From: Bolinopsis microptera | Taxonomy: Eukaryota > Ctenophora > Tentaculata > Lobata > Bolinopsidae | Assembly (NCBI RefSeq): GCF_026151205.1 | Contig: NC_087082.1 | Coordinates: 15,161,365 to 15,225,364 of the forward strand | Length of the DNA stretch: 64,000 nucleotides | Direction of reading: 5' to 3' | In this document: positions 1 through 12,518 of the stretch, piece by piece | Position numbering within the stretch: the first letter of the stretch is position 1 | How the letters are laid out: each line of letters opens with the position of its first letter | The notes under the pieces: model-generated | Database searches by the model: none | Seen by the model: only the letters and a program-made list of their open reading frames with translations | What the model was told of the DNA's origin: nothing | Made by a program: the position numbers and the translations under genes

Positions 1-196
1 TTAAAAACTTGTAACTTATATTTCCATAAAATTGGATTAGCCACGTTCTCTGTCGAATTATTAAAATACATAAGTTAAATCAGGAAATCTGTAAAATTTA
101 AAATAATGAGTGACTCTAAAAATGTGATAAAAACAGCGGTTTGACAAATATTACAACATACGGGTTTACAATGATTTCAGTTCGTGATTACTCATT
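1..196 (-). other. Sequence downstream of the Gypsy pol stop
   Basis: AT-rich sequence after the pol stop. I cannot see a polypurine tract or LTR start within it. Confidence 0.3.
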
Positions 197-958
197 CTAA
201 CTCATGGTTTTCATTTTAGTGATAGCATCACTCTTAGCACTTCTGGTTGGTCTCAAACGCGGTTCAGGTAAGGGTGCACCACCTGTAGCTGTAGGTTTGG
301 ACAACTCAGACACCCGGACTTGCTTGTCGTTGGTTTTCAGGGGGGAAGCAACTTTCGGTTGAGGACGCTCAGTCACTTTAGACGGTGAGGTATCCCTGAC
401 TGGGGACGCTGGTTTCGCCACAGCCTCAAGTCTGTTGCCGTTCGGAACTCCTAGGTTTAGTGCATTTATTCTCCGTCTTTCCCTTGTTTCATGCAGCTTC
501 TGGAACTTAATGTCAGAGCGAGCTATCTCTCTGGTTAACAGCGTTTTTTGCGGACTAGTGATTGCTTTTCGTTCCATCCTTATAACGGGGGTGTGTCGTG
601 GTTTTATTGCGTCAGCGTGTTTCTTTACAATCCTGTCTCCGTGTTGGACCACGTAATTGTTCGAATTATCACCGAGTCTTTTGATTACTCTAGCTTGCTC
701 CCAGTGGCTTTTGTCGTCCATTTTGGCGAAAATGAGCTGATTTTCCCGGAACTCTCGAGTTCTGGGGTGTTCGTTAATTGCAACTTGCAGTTTCTCAGAT
801 TGCAATTCCTGCTCCCTCATCCGATCGGTTGGTTTGATTTGGTGTAGTTTAGATCGCAGAGTTCTGTTGAACGCTAACACAGCTGGTGTTTGACCAGTAG
901 ACGAATGGGGTGTGTTGCGGTAAGTTAGCAGAAAATCGTTCAGATTCTTGCACACGTC
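197..958 (-). pseudogene. Gypsy integrase C-terminal fragment
   Basis: The minus-strand frame opens with LTYRNTPHSSTGQTPA, the conserved end of Ty3/Gypsy integrase cores, followed by a basic C-terminal domain and a low-complexity Pro/Lys/Ser tail. The stop is at 197-199. It is cut off from the core at 1806 by the solo LTR. Confidence 0.85.
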
Positions 959-963
959 CTTAC

Positions 964-1798
964 TGTTGGAACCCTGTTCTTGGGTTAATTAAATAACAAA
1001 TAATACTCAATTATTATAAATACAAATTAGATGAATAAAGAGGTTATACAAATCTTGTGTCAAAAGTAACCTTGTTACTCTACAATGTACTCTCTTAAAT
1101 AGTGAATGATTGATATGGTGTGACTCAGTAACTCACACTACTCTGCTCTGACTAATAGTTAAAACACATTTCAATACTAAACTAAACAATGTCTTTTTTA
1201 CTATTAGATTAAACTACTATTAAATTAAAACTACTACTCCTGATGATGATGTTCTTCTTACTATATGAGGGACTTCTGAATGATGAGGACTTCAAGTAAA
1301 ACTGGAACTGATAACTATAAAACAAAAACCCTGGGGGAAAACTACCGTGAGTAAAGTGAAAGGTAATCCACGTGAAACTATAAAGCAAAGTGAAAGAGGA
1401 AGCGGGAACTCCTAGACTAAACTACTAAACTATAACTATAAACTACTTACCACTCTTTCCACGTCACAGAACACAGATAGTATCTGTCGACTGGAATCTG
1501 TGGGATCACTAAAACAACGTCACTCCTCTCCCTTCTGCTACGCTAGAGTCTGGAGTCGACAACGTCACTCCTCTCCCTTCTGCTACGCTAGAGTCTGGAG
1601 TCAACTAAACACTGGACACTCCTCTCTCTTCTGTTACTTCAACTAGAGTCTGGAGTCGAGCCTTGTCTGCCTTCTGGAGTCCCTTTACCCCAACACTGTA
1701 TATACAATCACTGGAACTAAACCTTTGCTAAAGTGAGATACAGGGTTAGTAATATGTAAGTACAAAAACAAGCTACAAATAGAATTAAGATTCTAACA
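964..1798. mobile_element. Solo LTR (835 bp) inserted in the Gypsy integrase
   Basis: The element begins TGTTGGAACC and ends GATTCTAACA, i.e. TG...CA with imperfect inverted ends. It is flanked by a perfect 5-bp duplication CTTAC (959-963 and 1799-1803). The integrase frame continues on either side once one CTTAC is removed. No internal coding region is present, so this is an LTR left by LTR-LTR recombination. The interior has a roughly 54-bp tandem duplication at 1517-1660 (units with CTAGAGTCTGGAGTC). Family and orientation are unknown. Confidence 0.8.
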
Positions 1799-1805
1799 CT
1801 TACTG

Positions 1806-2024
1806 GTTACAGACATCTTTTTCAGGGCGGATTTAAACGACTGAACAAGTCGTTCGCAGATTCCGTTTGATTTGGGAGAATACGTCGGAACAGTCACGTG
1901 CTTTATACCACAGGATTTCAGATATCCCTCAGTTTCATCCGACACGAACTGTGGTCCGTTATCCGTTACCAGACAGATTGGGATACCTGTACGAGAGAAT
2001 ATGGATCTAAAAGCACGTATTGTA
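1806..2024 (-). pseudogene. Gypsy integrase core fragment
   Basis: Minus-strand translation shows the second catalytic Asp in VTDNGPQF and the catalytic Glu in SNGICERLVQSFK, typical of the DDE integrase core. It is bounded on the right by the LINE (candidate TTGTA duplication) and on the left by the solo LTR (CTTAC duplication). Confidence 0.85.
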
Positions 2025-2060
2025 GCACTAGGAAAACAAATTTTTAGGAAAACAAATTTA

Positions 2061-3267
2061 AATTTTGGTATTTATTAATAACAATCAAAACATATCATAT
2101 CATAAAAATAAAGCCACGCGTTGGTTGACTGCCTCAGTAAGGTGAATAATTTAAGCTTGAAGGTGCCCTTCGCATTTACAGAACCTTATGCGGCAATCAC
2201 ATATTCATGAGGACCTGTGAGCGCCAAAATTAATTTAAAGTTTCTAAAAATCATACATCACTACGAGTTACTCATGCTTTTGGATTATAAGAGTGCGGAT
2301 TGTCAGGTATTTCGTTCATTCATACTTAATCGGTTTAAAGCTGTATATTTAGAACTCACTATTGTTTAAACTACGAAAGCAGAACGTAGATAATGGACAA
2401 TATACCAACGACAATACCAAGGACCCGAGTGCCGCATTGACTTTTCCGGATCCGTTTTTACCGAAGGCTTATCCACCAGTTACTCATGCTGCATGTATAG
2501 TCTGATAATATTTTGTCTTACCTCTAGCAAGCATTCTGTAAATTGAAGTGTCGTATTTATTATAGAAGAGCCAGCCAACCTCCGCATTATAATCTTTTGT
2601 GTGCCAAGTTCGTTTATAAAATCTAATCATATAATAAGATTGATCCAATAGTCTAAGATGAACGGTATATCATAGCTCATCATTATTAAAATCCGAATGG
2701 ATGAATTAATCAAGTAATGTTCCCTTTCAACACAACTAAACAACAAACAAATGCTTGCTCACCAGTGGTGACGCAATCGTAGGGGCATGTAGTTGGTTCA
2801 GATAACTCTCACCCCGACGACAGCGTCGAGAAATTATCAAATTATGCATTTGCGCCATACTGGACACATTTTATATTTAATATTTTGTGGTTTGTAGAAA
2901 TTAGTGTCATCTAAAGTATAGCTTAACTGGCGAGCAAGCATCGTCCCACTCGGCGGGGACGAAATTACCGAGTCCAATCACAGAAAGTTAACCAAAAGAT
3001 AAAAACAAGAGCTCGGATATCAACAAAAATCACATGCTCCAGACGACGGGGGAAGAGAGGAAAAGAAGTAAGCTGCTGGGCTCAACAAATTTTGATAATT
3101 GTAAACAAATTTGTTCTTGTGCCCTATAATAATTTGGTATTGAGGTATGACCCTGTACTGTGCGTGATAGTGAAAATGAAAGTGAATGTGAATCTATAAT
3201 GCGAACGAAATGAGTTGTGGCCAGACGATTCTTCAATTTCAAAATAATAAAGTCAAAGGACTCTGTT
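2061..3267 (-). other. Probable 3' UTR of the CR1-like LINE
   Basis: About 1.2 kb lies between the RT stop and the LINE 3' repeat. I see no coding frame with recognisable similarity. Confidence 0.5.
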
Positions 3268-6200
3268 TTAAAATACAAGCTCATTCTTATCAAAGTTTAA
3301 TTCTGTCCATTCTAATTCTTCGTACCTTGACTGTATCTTGAGTAGCTCACTCTTCAGTGTTACTTTAACTAAGTTCGTTGACTTAGTAAAGCTTATCAAA
3401 CTGTCAATTTTTCGACAGTCGTTCCACATTTTTGTTGATTGATAAATGAAAGAGGAGGATGGGTTTGGGGTGATGAACTGGTCTGAACGTCTTTGTGATG
3501 GTGATCTGTGGAGTAAAGATAGGAGTGAGATTGGAGATTCTAATCTGACAATTTTGAACAGTTCTAATAGACATGTGTATTTGTACAGGTTGTGGACGGT
3601 AAGAAGGCCGTTCTTGTTAAACAACGGCTTTGTATGCTCTTTTTCAAAGAATTCCCTTCCTAGGATTTGTTCATCTATACAACGTGTTCTGGCACATGTT
3701 CTAAATTTATCTAGATATGCTTCAAGGTCACCAAATAGTATTCTGATACATTTTTTCTGAGTGATGAAGATAGGTTGAAGCATATTATTACTCGACCCAC
3801 CCCATACCGATATTCCAAATCTTAGGTGTGACTCAAATAACGTGTGGTACAATTCTTTATGGTGTTTTTTCGGGATAACGTGTCGTATTCTACTGAGTCT
3901 TCCGATCTCACACCTAAGTTTCGAGTTGAGGGCTCTTATTTGAACATCCCATTTTAGCTTTTCGTCAATAATAACACCTAAAAACTTGGTCTCTTTAACT
4001 TGCTTTATTACCGTATTATTCAGAGTTAGTATATATTCTGATTCGTTATCTGCCTCATTATCAGTAGCTGTACGTGACGGATTGAAGTGAATGTAGCAGC
4101 ATTTCTTTATATTTATATGTAATAGATTGCATTTCATGTACTGGTGTAACAAACGGAGAATTTCGTTTGCTCTTTCATACAGTTTTTTTCTACATTCATC
4201 TACTACGAATATGTTTGTGTCATCTGCAAATAGTATGAACTTGCCCAGATCAGTTGTTCTAAATAAGTCGTTAACATATATTATAAATAGCAAGGGTCCG
4301 AGACAAGAGCCTTGGGGAACTCCAAAGAGAACAGGCAGCTTGTCAGACTCTTCGCCCAGTACAGAGACATATTGATATCTATTAGAGAGATAACTAGCGA
4401 TGAGTCTATTGGCGTTTCCACGTATTCCATAGTTGTCTAGTTTATTAAGTAGTTTTTCATGTGAGATCGTGTCAAACGCTTTAGATAGATCAATAAATAT
4501 TCCAAGTACATGCAGTTTTTTGCTAAGACAGGATTCTATGTAATTCACTGAGGAGTTGAGGGCATGGCTTGCGGAGTGATTTTTTCTAAATCCGTACTGG
4601 TTCTCGTAAATCATTTTCTGGGACTGAAAGAAGCTATACAGTCTGTTGTAAATAATTTTTTCAAATATCTTACCAAAAACAGCTAAGGTTGATACTGGCC
4701 TATAGTTTTCCAGCAATTCCTCATTATCTTTCTTATAGATCGGACTGATTCTCCCAGTCTTTAAATCATCTGGAATACTCCATTCCTCATGCATTCACTG
4801 TATAATAAAGATAGTATAGGACAGATCACTTTAGACGATTCTTTAACTACATGTATTGGGATGTCGGATGACTTCCCATTCTTCAGTTCAGATATAATCA
4901 TTCTAACCTCGTCAGCTGTACAGTCATTAATGAAAATACTGGACGTGTTTGCTCTAGGCAGGTAGTCATAAAAACTAGGAAGATTGTTAATAGTTAGTTC
5001 TCCAATTTCATTATATGCCCCGTTTAAATTAGACGCTAGAGAGACAAAATACTTATTAAATTCATTGGCTATTACTCTACGATTGGTTATCTTCTCATTG
5101 TTTATAGTAAACAGTGGTTTTATTTGCCGTTTCTGTTTGCCCCGTATTTGATTAATCAGTTCCCATGTCTTCTTACTATTACCGTTTGTGTCTGCAAATT
5201 TTCCCACGAAATACTTAGTTTGAACATCTTTGCGATCTTTTTTAACCATCCTTCTATAATCCTTATAAGTTTTGTAACTAGAACGTTTTTCACAACATTT
5301 CAAGCATTGACATGTTCCACCTTTATAATCGGTTTCACCGAGTTTACATTTTTTCTTTCTAACTTTAGCCCAATTGTCATAGAGTTGGTGCTGATGCTTG
5401 ATTTTGGCTATAAGCCCAGGTGTGATCCATGGGTTATTTTGTGTAGTTCTTTTGGAAGACTTAGGGGTTGCCAACTTACACGTTTTATCGATACTACTTT
5501 TGAAAACATCATGAAATACCGTGAAGTTGTCAATTACTTTATTCTCTAATTCATGTTCCAAGTCCTTTACAAAAGAGGTAACATTAGACTTACAGTAGTC
5601 GTAATATTGTTTATATTTTAGGTTACTCTTAGTGGATCCCATACTCTTTTCAAATATTTGAAAGACTGGTGAGTGGTGGGATATACGATCAGTAAGTGTG
5701 CCTGAGGCTATTATACTCTCTACATCGTTAGTTATAATATTGTCAATACACGATGCTTTACAACCTGGCTTCTCATGAGTTGGCAGAGATATTAGGGGAA
5801 AAAATTCTCTACTGAACAGGACTTCCTCATAACGTTTTACAATCGCATTATCCTTATTATGTAGATCAATGTTGAAATCACCTGCCAGGTAACTGCATTT
5901 CGGCAAATTATCGAGAATTGCTGAGAGTTCTAATAATGCAACATTTACATCACCACTTGGAGGGCGATACACTACACCAACAGTGACCGGAGTATTCTTG
6001 CTGCTTATCGTAACAAATAGAGTTTCTAGGTTTTCAGATATATGGGACAAATTGCCATTTACTGTAGCACTGAGGGTATCACATACATAAAGAGCGACTC
6101 CAGTGCCTTTTCTTTTATCTTGCAAAGTGTTTTGGTAGAAACTATTGTATCCAGTCAGTTGGTAAAGGTCACTTAATTCGGGGCCTTCATTTGTTTCTGC

Positions 6201-6542
6201 TAAAGCAATGATCGAAAATTTCATATATCTCTGTAGTTCTATTGCCAGAGTATCAAAGTTAGATTTATTACCATCGATATTTTGAAATAATAATGATGAG
6301 TACTCGTTCATTTGGTTGCAAAATGTTTTATTAAATTCTTTAACACTATATGGGTTACAGTTATTGAGTAATCGGTTGATGTTTACAAGTGTTTCATCAA
6401 TGTCAGTACTATTATTTTCAGAGTCAGTATCTTCATATATAAACGGATTGTAACGAGTACTTGCTAAGTGTACACAGTTAGGGCAGTAAAAATCTTCATA
6501 TATTTTGTTTGTACTGGATTTAGTATAGCATTTATGGTGCAT
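3268..6542 (-). pseudogene. LINE ORF2: partial PHD-like cysteines, APE endonuclease and reverse transcriptase, with one frameshift
   Basis: The first frame (6542-4761) begins in a cysteine/histidine cluster (MHHKCYTK...FYCPNC, with more Cys codons just upstream before a stop), then APE motifs ALAETNEG, YLAGDFNIDL, CIDNII and SHHSPVF. The second frame (4794-3268) continues with RT: NYRPVSTL, GIFIDLSKAFDTI, GVPQGSCLGPLLF and the catalytic FADDTN. The two overlap by 34 bases, so a single frameshift near 4761-4794 splits the RT N-terminus. There is no RNase H. A CR1/L2-clade element is the best fit. The copy is inactive unless the shift is a sequencing error. Confidence 0.92.
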
Positions 6543-6544
6543 AG

Positions 6545-7490
6545 CACAGTCACACCTACAACATTCAGCAATGAATTATTCCCTTTTTTACCACCTTACC
6601 ATTCTGATTGATTTTGCACATGACTGACATGTTTTAACTGGAGAAGGGGTTCCCACAGTGGTAGTTTTATAAACCACTTTTAATTTATTGACCTATTATA
6701 CTTAGTGGTAGTTTTATAGACCACATTTAATTTATTAACTTATCATACTTAGTATTTTTTTTTTGGTGACTGTATCACCCAGTTTTAACATTTGATAATT
6801 GTACAGTTTATTGACGACACATTGACTGAATGTTATTTTATATTCTAATTTATATTCTAGATATTTTATTTATTTTACAACAGACGACAACTTCCTGTTT
6901 TTTCTTCTATATTAGTTACTCATATCTCTTGTACAGACTTTTTTACAAGGACATTGACAAATGATACTCACATTAGGCATTCATTATTGCATCTAAATTA
7001 TTTCACTTGCATTAGGCTTAGAAATTTATTCTCTGGTCAACAGATTTCAAATGTTTAATTAATTTGTAGTATGACAGTAAGGTATATAAGAAGTTATTTA
7101 ATTTTGCTTGGGCTATTATATTGACTAGGTATTGAGGTTTAATGATGATATGGAATTTGAATTCTATATAAATTTACACTATGTGGTTGGGGCATTTTGC
7201 ATAGTAAATATGGTTACTACTCATATATATCATATTATTTGATTGGTATTCGATTTCTGATTATTTCTCTAGGAATATGATTATTATATCTCAATTTGGC
7301 TTTAGGTAGGGTGCCCCGCTAAAAGAACTGGATTCTTCCAGGAAGCATCCCGTGCACAGAGCTTGGTCTACATATATATTAAATTATTAACCATTCATTC
7401 TGTATGTGCACGAAAATTTATTTCAATCAATGAATTGGCCAATGGAAATGAATTTTGTACAGACAGGGCATACCTCTTTGGTCAATTTAT
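6545..7490 (-). other. LINE inter-ORF region with a short tandem duplication
   Basis: This AT-rich stretch has no supported frame between the esterase ORF and ORF2. A unit of about 60 bp containing TTAGTGGTAGTTTTATA is duplicated at about 6655-6755. It is probably decayed ORF1/linker sequence of the LINE. Confidence 0.5.
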
Positions 7491-8209
7491 TCATGGGTAC
7501 GGTACGTAACCTTCCCCATGTTGAGTCGCAGCAGCAGCAGGAGAGGAACCACCCATCGTCTGGGAGTATAAGCGATTGTCAACTTTATCCGATCTCTTCT
7601 TCCTTCTATCAGTCCCTCCATTCATCCTTAAAAGTATTGTATTACGTATAAGAACCCCCAGTTTGGCTGTACCACTCCAATTGAGGTGTAAATAGTCCGG
7701 TCTCTGGTTTCGTCCAATGTTCCTAGAGAATTGCTGGCTTAGGAGCCCAGCCTCATCACAGAACATGTCAAAACCAGGTACCAAAGTCACACCAAAGTTG
7801 GAATGGAGCAGCTCCTTAAAAATTAATTCATTATAATGTGCAACTTTACGATTTAGCTCAACGAGTTTGGTTGGCAGCAGCGGACACACAAATATATTCG
7901 CTTTGGGGTTAAGCGCTTGGATCATTTCTACTTTCTGAACAAATGGTTTAAAAACATTGTTCTTTATATCAGCGGTATTTTTGATCTCAGGTTTCCTGAT
8001 ATCATTTATACCACACATCAAGAGAACATTCCTGTATCCACATGAAACTGTAGGATTTATATCCCCCACTACCGGAGCAAAATACTGTTTTCCGGGGAGC
8101 CACTGCCCAAATGATTTTTTGGGGTCCAGCCCGAATTTGAGACCACCAGTATGCGAGTCTCCGATGATGCATGTAGAGTTCCTGTTTCTAAAGCTAACTG
8201 AACGAAAAG
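7491..8209 (-). CDS. SGNH/GDSL-type esterase domain of the CR1-like LINE (ORF1 3' part), fused in frame to Gypsy pol
   Basis: The conserved SGNH blocks are visible: block I IIGDSHTGG (nucleophile Ser, about 8150-8172), block III MCGINDIR (Gly/Asn), and block V DYLHLNW (catalytic Asp/His, about 7680-7702). Esterase domains of this kind are known in CR1-like non-LTR retrotransposons, sometimes with PHD domains. The LINE is 5'-truncated just before block I and has no start codon of its own. The frame is open because the upstream Gypsy frame reads straight in. The tail is Ser/Ala/Gly-rich and ends PYP. All expected catalytic residues are present; activity and expression are unknown. Confidence 0.8.
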
Positions 8210-8214
8210 TTGTA

Positions 8215-11200
8215 TTTGTGTTCATTTGAACAACTTCAGGCCACTTGCTGTAAGAGTCTACTAATAATAGCCACATGCTGCCCAGGAATGGGCACGCAAA
8301 GTCAGCGTGTACTCTTTGGAAAGGTGCACTGGTTTTAGCCCAGGGGTGGTCAACGACTTTAGTCATGTTCTTACCATACTTGGCGCATGTCTCACACGTC
8401 CGAGCAGTATCCTCGATTTGTGTGTCAAGACGTGGCCAGTAAACGTAAGATCTGGCCAAGGATTTCATACCTGTTACTCCAATGTGAGTGGCGTGCAGAA
8501 TATCCATTACAGTGCTTCTCAGTTTAGCGGGAATCACGACACGGGCTCCCCAAGTTAAACACCCAAGTTCATGGCTCAACTCGTCTCTTCTAGTCCAGAA
8601 AGCTTTGAGATCACCGTCACATTTCAGATTCTTCGGCCAACCATTCAGAGTGTATTCCAAAACTCTGCTCAGAATCGGGTCCTTACGAGTGTCGTTCGCC
8701 ACTAACTCAGCATTGAGTAAAGTCTCGCTCATAGTCAGTGCGAACATATCACCAAACTCGTCTCTCTCCCTCACAGGGTGTGTTACCGATTTTGGCAGCC
8801 TGGATAACATATCAGCGTTAGCATGATCCTTGGTATTACGATATTGAATGTCATACTGGTAATTCATAAGGAATAAAGCCCACCTAGTTAACCTACCGGC
8901 AGTCATCTCTGGAATTGGCTTATCGCCAAATATACGAACCAGCGCACGATGATCTGTCACCAAGGTAAACTGTCTCATATACAAGTAAATATGTAGGCGC
9001 TTTATGGCCCACACTATGGCCAGGGCCTCTTTGTCCACTTGAGCGTAATTCCTCTCGGCCGGTGACAGGGTCCGGGAGATGAACTCAATGGGACGCTCAT
9101 CCCCATTCAGCATAATGTGAGACAACACTGCGCCAATGCCACCGATTGAAGCATCAGTGTCCAGTTTAAGAGGAAGCTTGGGATTGTAAAAGGTCAATAC
9201 ACGGTTAGAAGCCAGCAGATTTTTCAATATTTTAAACGCTGTCTTTTCGGTATTTGTCCACACCCACTTTACATTCTTAGCTCTCAGCCTTTCAATTGGA
9301 GCAATCACAGACGACAAGTTGGGCAAATAGCGCCTGTAATAATTCACAGCCCCCAAAAAACTAATTAGTTCGTCCACATTCCTAGGTTCTGGAGCCATCA
9401 GCATACTCTCGACCTTGCTTTTCACGGGTTTGATCCCTTCAGCAGACACCACATGACCCAGATAGACAACTTCTTTTTGCATGAAAGAAGTTTTTTCGGT
9501 TTTACATTTAAAACCTCGCTGCTCCAACCTACTTATGACATTATTGAGGTTGATCAGATGGTCACTCTCATTTCGACCAGAAACTAATATATCGTCAATT
9601 CTGCAGCACGTCATAGGCACACCCCACAGAGTGTCATCCATACATGACTGGAATATAGCCGATGCACTGCTGATGCCATACGGCAAGCGATTCCATTGAT
9701 ACAACCCTTTGTGCGTATTCAGGGTGGTCAAGACACGGTCCTCATTTCTTATCAACAGGTTATTATAAGCCTTTTTGATGTCAATCTTAGAGAACGTTTG
9801 TCCCCCCTGCACAGCATTCAGACATTCCTCCACGGTAGGTAGAGGGTATTGTCGGGTGCTGATACATTTGTTCAGGGTCGATTTATAATCCCCACAAATG
9901 CGCACTGACTGCCCTCCATCCTTCTTCACAGGCACTATGGGTGTCCCCCATGGACTGTCTTCGACTTTGGTTAGAATCTTCGCTTCAACCATATCATTTA
10001 ACTCACTTTCAACCTTGTTTCTCAAGGCATAGGGTAGACTACGGGCTTTCATCATAATAGGTTTGGAGTTGTCCTTCAGGACCAAACTTGCCTGTACACC
10101 CTTAACTAGTCCTAAACCCGATTTAAACACCTCGCTCTGTTTTAACTGAGCGATACTACGACATTGATCAACCCGAGTACAGGTGTTTTCACATTTCCAC
10201 CTGTTTTTCACGGTCGCACCATCGGTTAGCATGTCACCCTTATCGACACCACTCCCAGAGCAGCTTTCACAGCTCACTGACAACTGCTGGGATTTGTCTG
10301 GGGCTAAATTATGTACTAACTTTGTGCTGAGCAGCTTCTCTAGCCAATTCTGTCCACAGAACTTTACAATCCACGGTCTTCCAAACAAACTGGGGAAGTC
10401 CTCTGCTACATAGAGCTGCATTCCATGAGCTTTTTCACCGTTCAACTCTACATTAACTACAGCACAGCCGTCAACTGTTTTGATTTGTCCGTTTGCAACC
10501 CGTAATGTTTGCCTGCTGGGTGTAAGTGTTAAATTGGCCAAGCCACAAGATAATAATGTACGTTTGCTCACAACAGACACAGCAGACCCTGAATCGAACT
10601 CCATAGACAGAAGTTTACCGTTGATTTCTACTTCAACATACGGTTTGCTTAACTCAATCATATTGACATTCGGTAACACATTATCAGAAACTAAACTTGA
10701 ATCAGACTTATCAGTGGTAATAGTGGAATCGGGGTCACAAACAAGATAACTAAAATCAAAGGCATTAAACACCTTATCCCTCACATACATATTTGAAGAT
10801 TTCGAATCAGTTAAATGAGTAAGTTTAGAGAAATCAGCACACAGATAAGAACATGTATTAGCATTACCTTTTTCAATCTCAACTGAATTACACTCATTGT
10901 CATGATCATACTCGGGGTAAAGCTCATTGTCCAAGACATTTTCACAATTCTCATCCATACCGAACTCATAACTCTCCGAACTCGACTCTCCTTGTTCAAT
11001 GTTGTGAACAATGCTGTTTTGCTTGCAATTCTTGGAGATGTGTCCAATACGTTTGCAGATATGACACCGGACTTGACAATTTTCACCAATATGTCCACGA
11101 AGTCCGCACCGTCTACATTTAAGTCCCTTTTGCATTCCACTTTTCTGCTTTCCACCCGAACCACCTGAACTTTCCCCCTTCTTCCCATAGAGGTTTTTCA

Positions 11201-11831
11201 TTGTTCTTTTGAATGTTGGTTTCACAAAGTTCACTGATCTCGATGACTCTCCCGGTGATAACGTGCTATTCATGAACTGAGCCTCCCTGTTTGCTTGCTC
11301 ACGGCTTAACGCTTCCTTCACCGCGGTTGCCAGTGTTAAGTCATCCTTCGTTAACAACTCGGAAACAACCTTTTGATTCCTCAGCCCTGCGAGCAGCTGA
11401 TCCAATATAGCCTCGTTGTAGTTGGCAAACTCACATTCATTTGCGATTGTTCTTAATCTGGAAACATAGGTCGCTGTGGTTTCTTCATCCTCTTCTACAC
11501 AGCTTCTTAGCTTGTATCTTTGAGCAAACTTTGTTGGTGCAGGGGCCAAGTGATCTAAAATGAGTTTCTTACACTCCTCGTAACTGCAGTCTTCCATCTT
11601 TTTTACGGTCAGTGACTTCAACAGCTTGTAAATGTTCTCATCTGTCCTTGCAATAAAGCCTGCTAAATTCTTCTTTATAGCCATGTTTCTAGCCTCACGG
11701 TTAGAACCGTCATTAGCTAACTCTGGGACCTCTGCTGCCAGTCCTCCCGCCAATAACTCAAACTCATATCTTTCAAACCAGCTTTTTTGACAGCATGTGA
11801 CGGTTAGTGGCTCTTTTGTCCTCGTCGCCAT
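8215..11831 (-). pseudogene. Gypsy gag-pol, 5' portion (gag to integrase N-terminus), interrupted
   Basis: The open frame starts at the ATG at 11831 (an upstream TTG at 11900 is less likely). Visible in order: a gag region; two CCHC knuckles (CRRCGLRGHIGENC and CHICKRIGHISKNC); an aspartic protease site FDSGSA; RT with the variant catalytic block RIDDILVSG in place of the usual Y/F-x-DD; RNase H with TDAS and a downstream DHRAL block; the integrase HHCC zinc-binding motif (H..H...CETC); and the start of the integrase core. The frame is intact to about 8215, where a LINE begins. Translation then continues without a stop into the LINE's esterase frame, so the open frame ends only at 7491. The integrase core is cut before its second catalytic Asp, so the copy is dead, though probably fairly young. 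Confidence 0.92.
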
Positions 11832-12248
11832 TTGTTGTAGCGTGAGCGTAGAAATAAAACAAGCTGTTAACACGTAATCATAGAGGCTAGGGAAGAACAA
11901 ATCGTTAATAACAAATTATGATAGCAATCAATGTTCAATATATATAACAGTGCCGACCTAAAATTCGAATTTGTACTTTTAACTGTAGGACATATTCAAA
12001 ATCTTCATTGCATCAAAGTTTTCTCCGGATATACTGCCTCCAGTACCGTGACGGCGACTTGTGTCACTCTCACCGACCTTACTGATTGGTCACTGGTCAA
12101 AATTTTAGTAAAAACCGCCAAATTTCGGTCGAGGGGATGGCAGAAAAACTCCTCTTCAAAAATCTTCCAAAATCTCTTTTTATATTCACACTCTATGTAC
12201 ACTCTACAGAACTACTATTTTGGCAGCATGTGCAAGCTGTATGATTAA
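11832..12248 (-). other. Gypsy 5' leader / possible 5' LTR remnant
   Basis: This is the 417 bp between the gag ATG and the hAT MITE. It should hold the leader and LTR of the Gypsy copy. I could not find LTR ends, and the MITE may have inserted into the LTR. Confidence 0.3.
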
Positions 12249-12518
12249 CAGTGGCGTAACGAGCGCCCCCGCTACCCCTGCTAGCAGGGGGGCGGCACCT
12301 TAAGGGGGCAGCATTTTCCTGGATTGTAGGTCTGATTTCACGGAAAAAGCGCCTTATTGGTGTACTGCCCTGTCGAATTTAGCGTTTGGTCAATGTGAAA
12401 AATATATTTGGGGTACCATTTTTACTTCAGGGGGTGGCAAAAAGCTGTAGGGGGCTCCGGATAGGGGCGGCAAATTTCAATCAGCAGGGGGGCGGCACAA
12501 AGGAACGTTACACCACTG
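12249..12518. mobile_element. hAT-type MITE (270 bp) with 8-bp target duplication
   Basis: The left end is CAGTGGCGTAACG and the right end CGTTACACCACTG, a 13-bp TIR with one mismatch. A perfect 8-bp duplication ATGATTAA occurs at 12241-12248 and 12519-12526. CAGTG...CACTG ends and 8-bp duplications are hallmarks of hAT elements. The interior is non-coding, with GGGGGCGGC-rich stretches. Confidence 0.93.

Larger units (their letters stand above)
2025..8209 (-). mobile_element. CR1-like non-LTR retrotransposon (SGNH esterase, partial PHD, endonuclease, RT), inserted in Gypsy integrase
   Basis: Order on the minus strand: esterase domain (8209-7491), about 0.95 kb without a clear frame, ORF2 with partial PHD-type cysteines, APE endonuclease and RT (6542-3268), then about 1.2 kb of 3' UTR. 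The 3' end carries a short tandem repeat: on the plus strand TAGGAAAACAAATTT occurs twice at 2029-2060, as in CR1 3' termini. A 5-bp candidate target duplication TTGTA flanks it (2020-2024 and 8210-8214). Removing the LINE and one TTGTA leaves the Gypsy frame continuous, which supports these borders. The 5' end is truncated. Confidence 0.82.
197..11831 (-). mobile_element. Ty3/Gypsy-like LTR retrotransposon, broken by two nested insertions
   Basis: Seen: gag zinc knuckles, protease, reverse transcriptase, RNase H and the integrase N-terminus lie in order on the minus strand from 11831 to about 8215. The integrase core resumes at 2024-1806 and the integrase tail at 958-197. The gaps are filled by a LINE (2025-8209) and a solo LTR (964-1798). 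Domain order gag-PR-RT-RH-INT is that of Ty3/Gypsy. No LTR pair of this element could be identified: the 3' LTR is probably left of the window, and 11832-12248 shows no clear TG...CA end or primer-binding site. The element cannot be autonomous in this state. Confidence 0.9.

Noticed and set aside
1872-2078. 68-codon plus-strand frame
   Set aside because: Antisense to the Gypsy integrase core, which is clearly coding on the minus strand.
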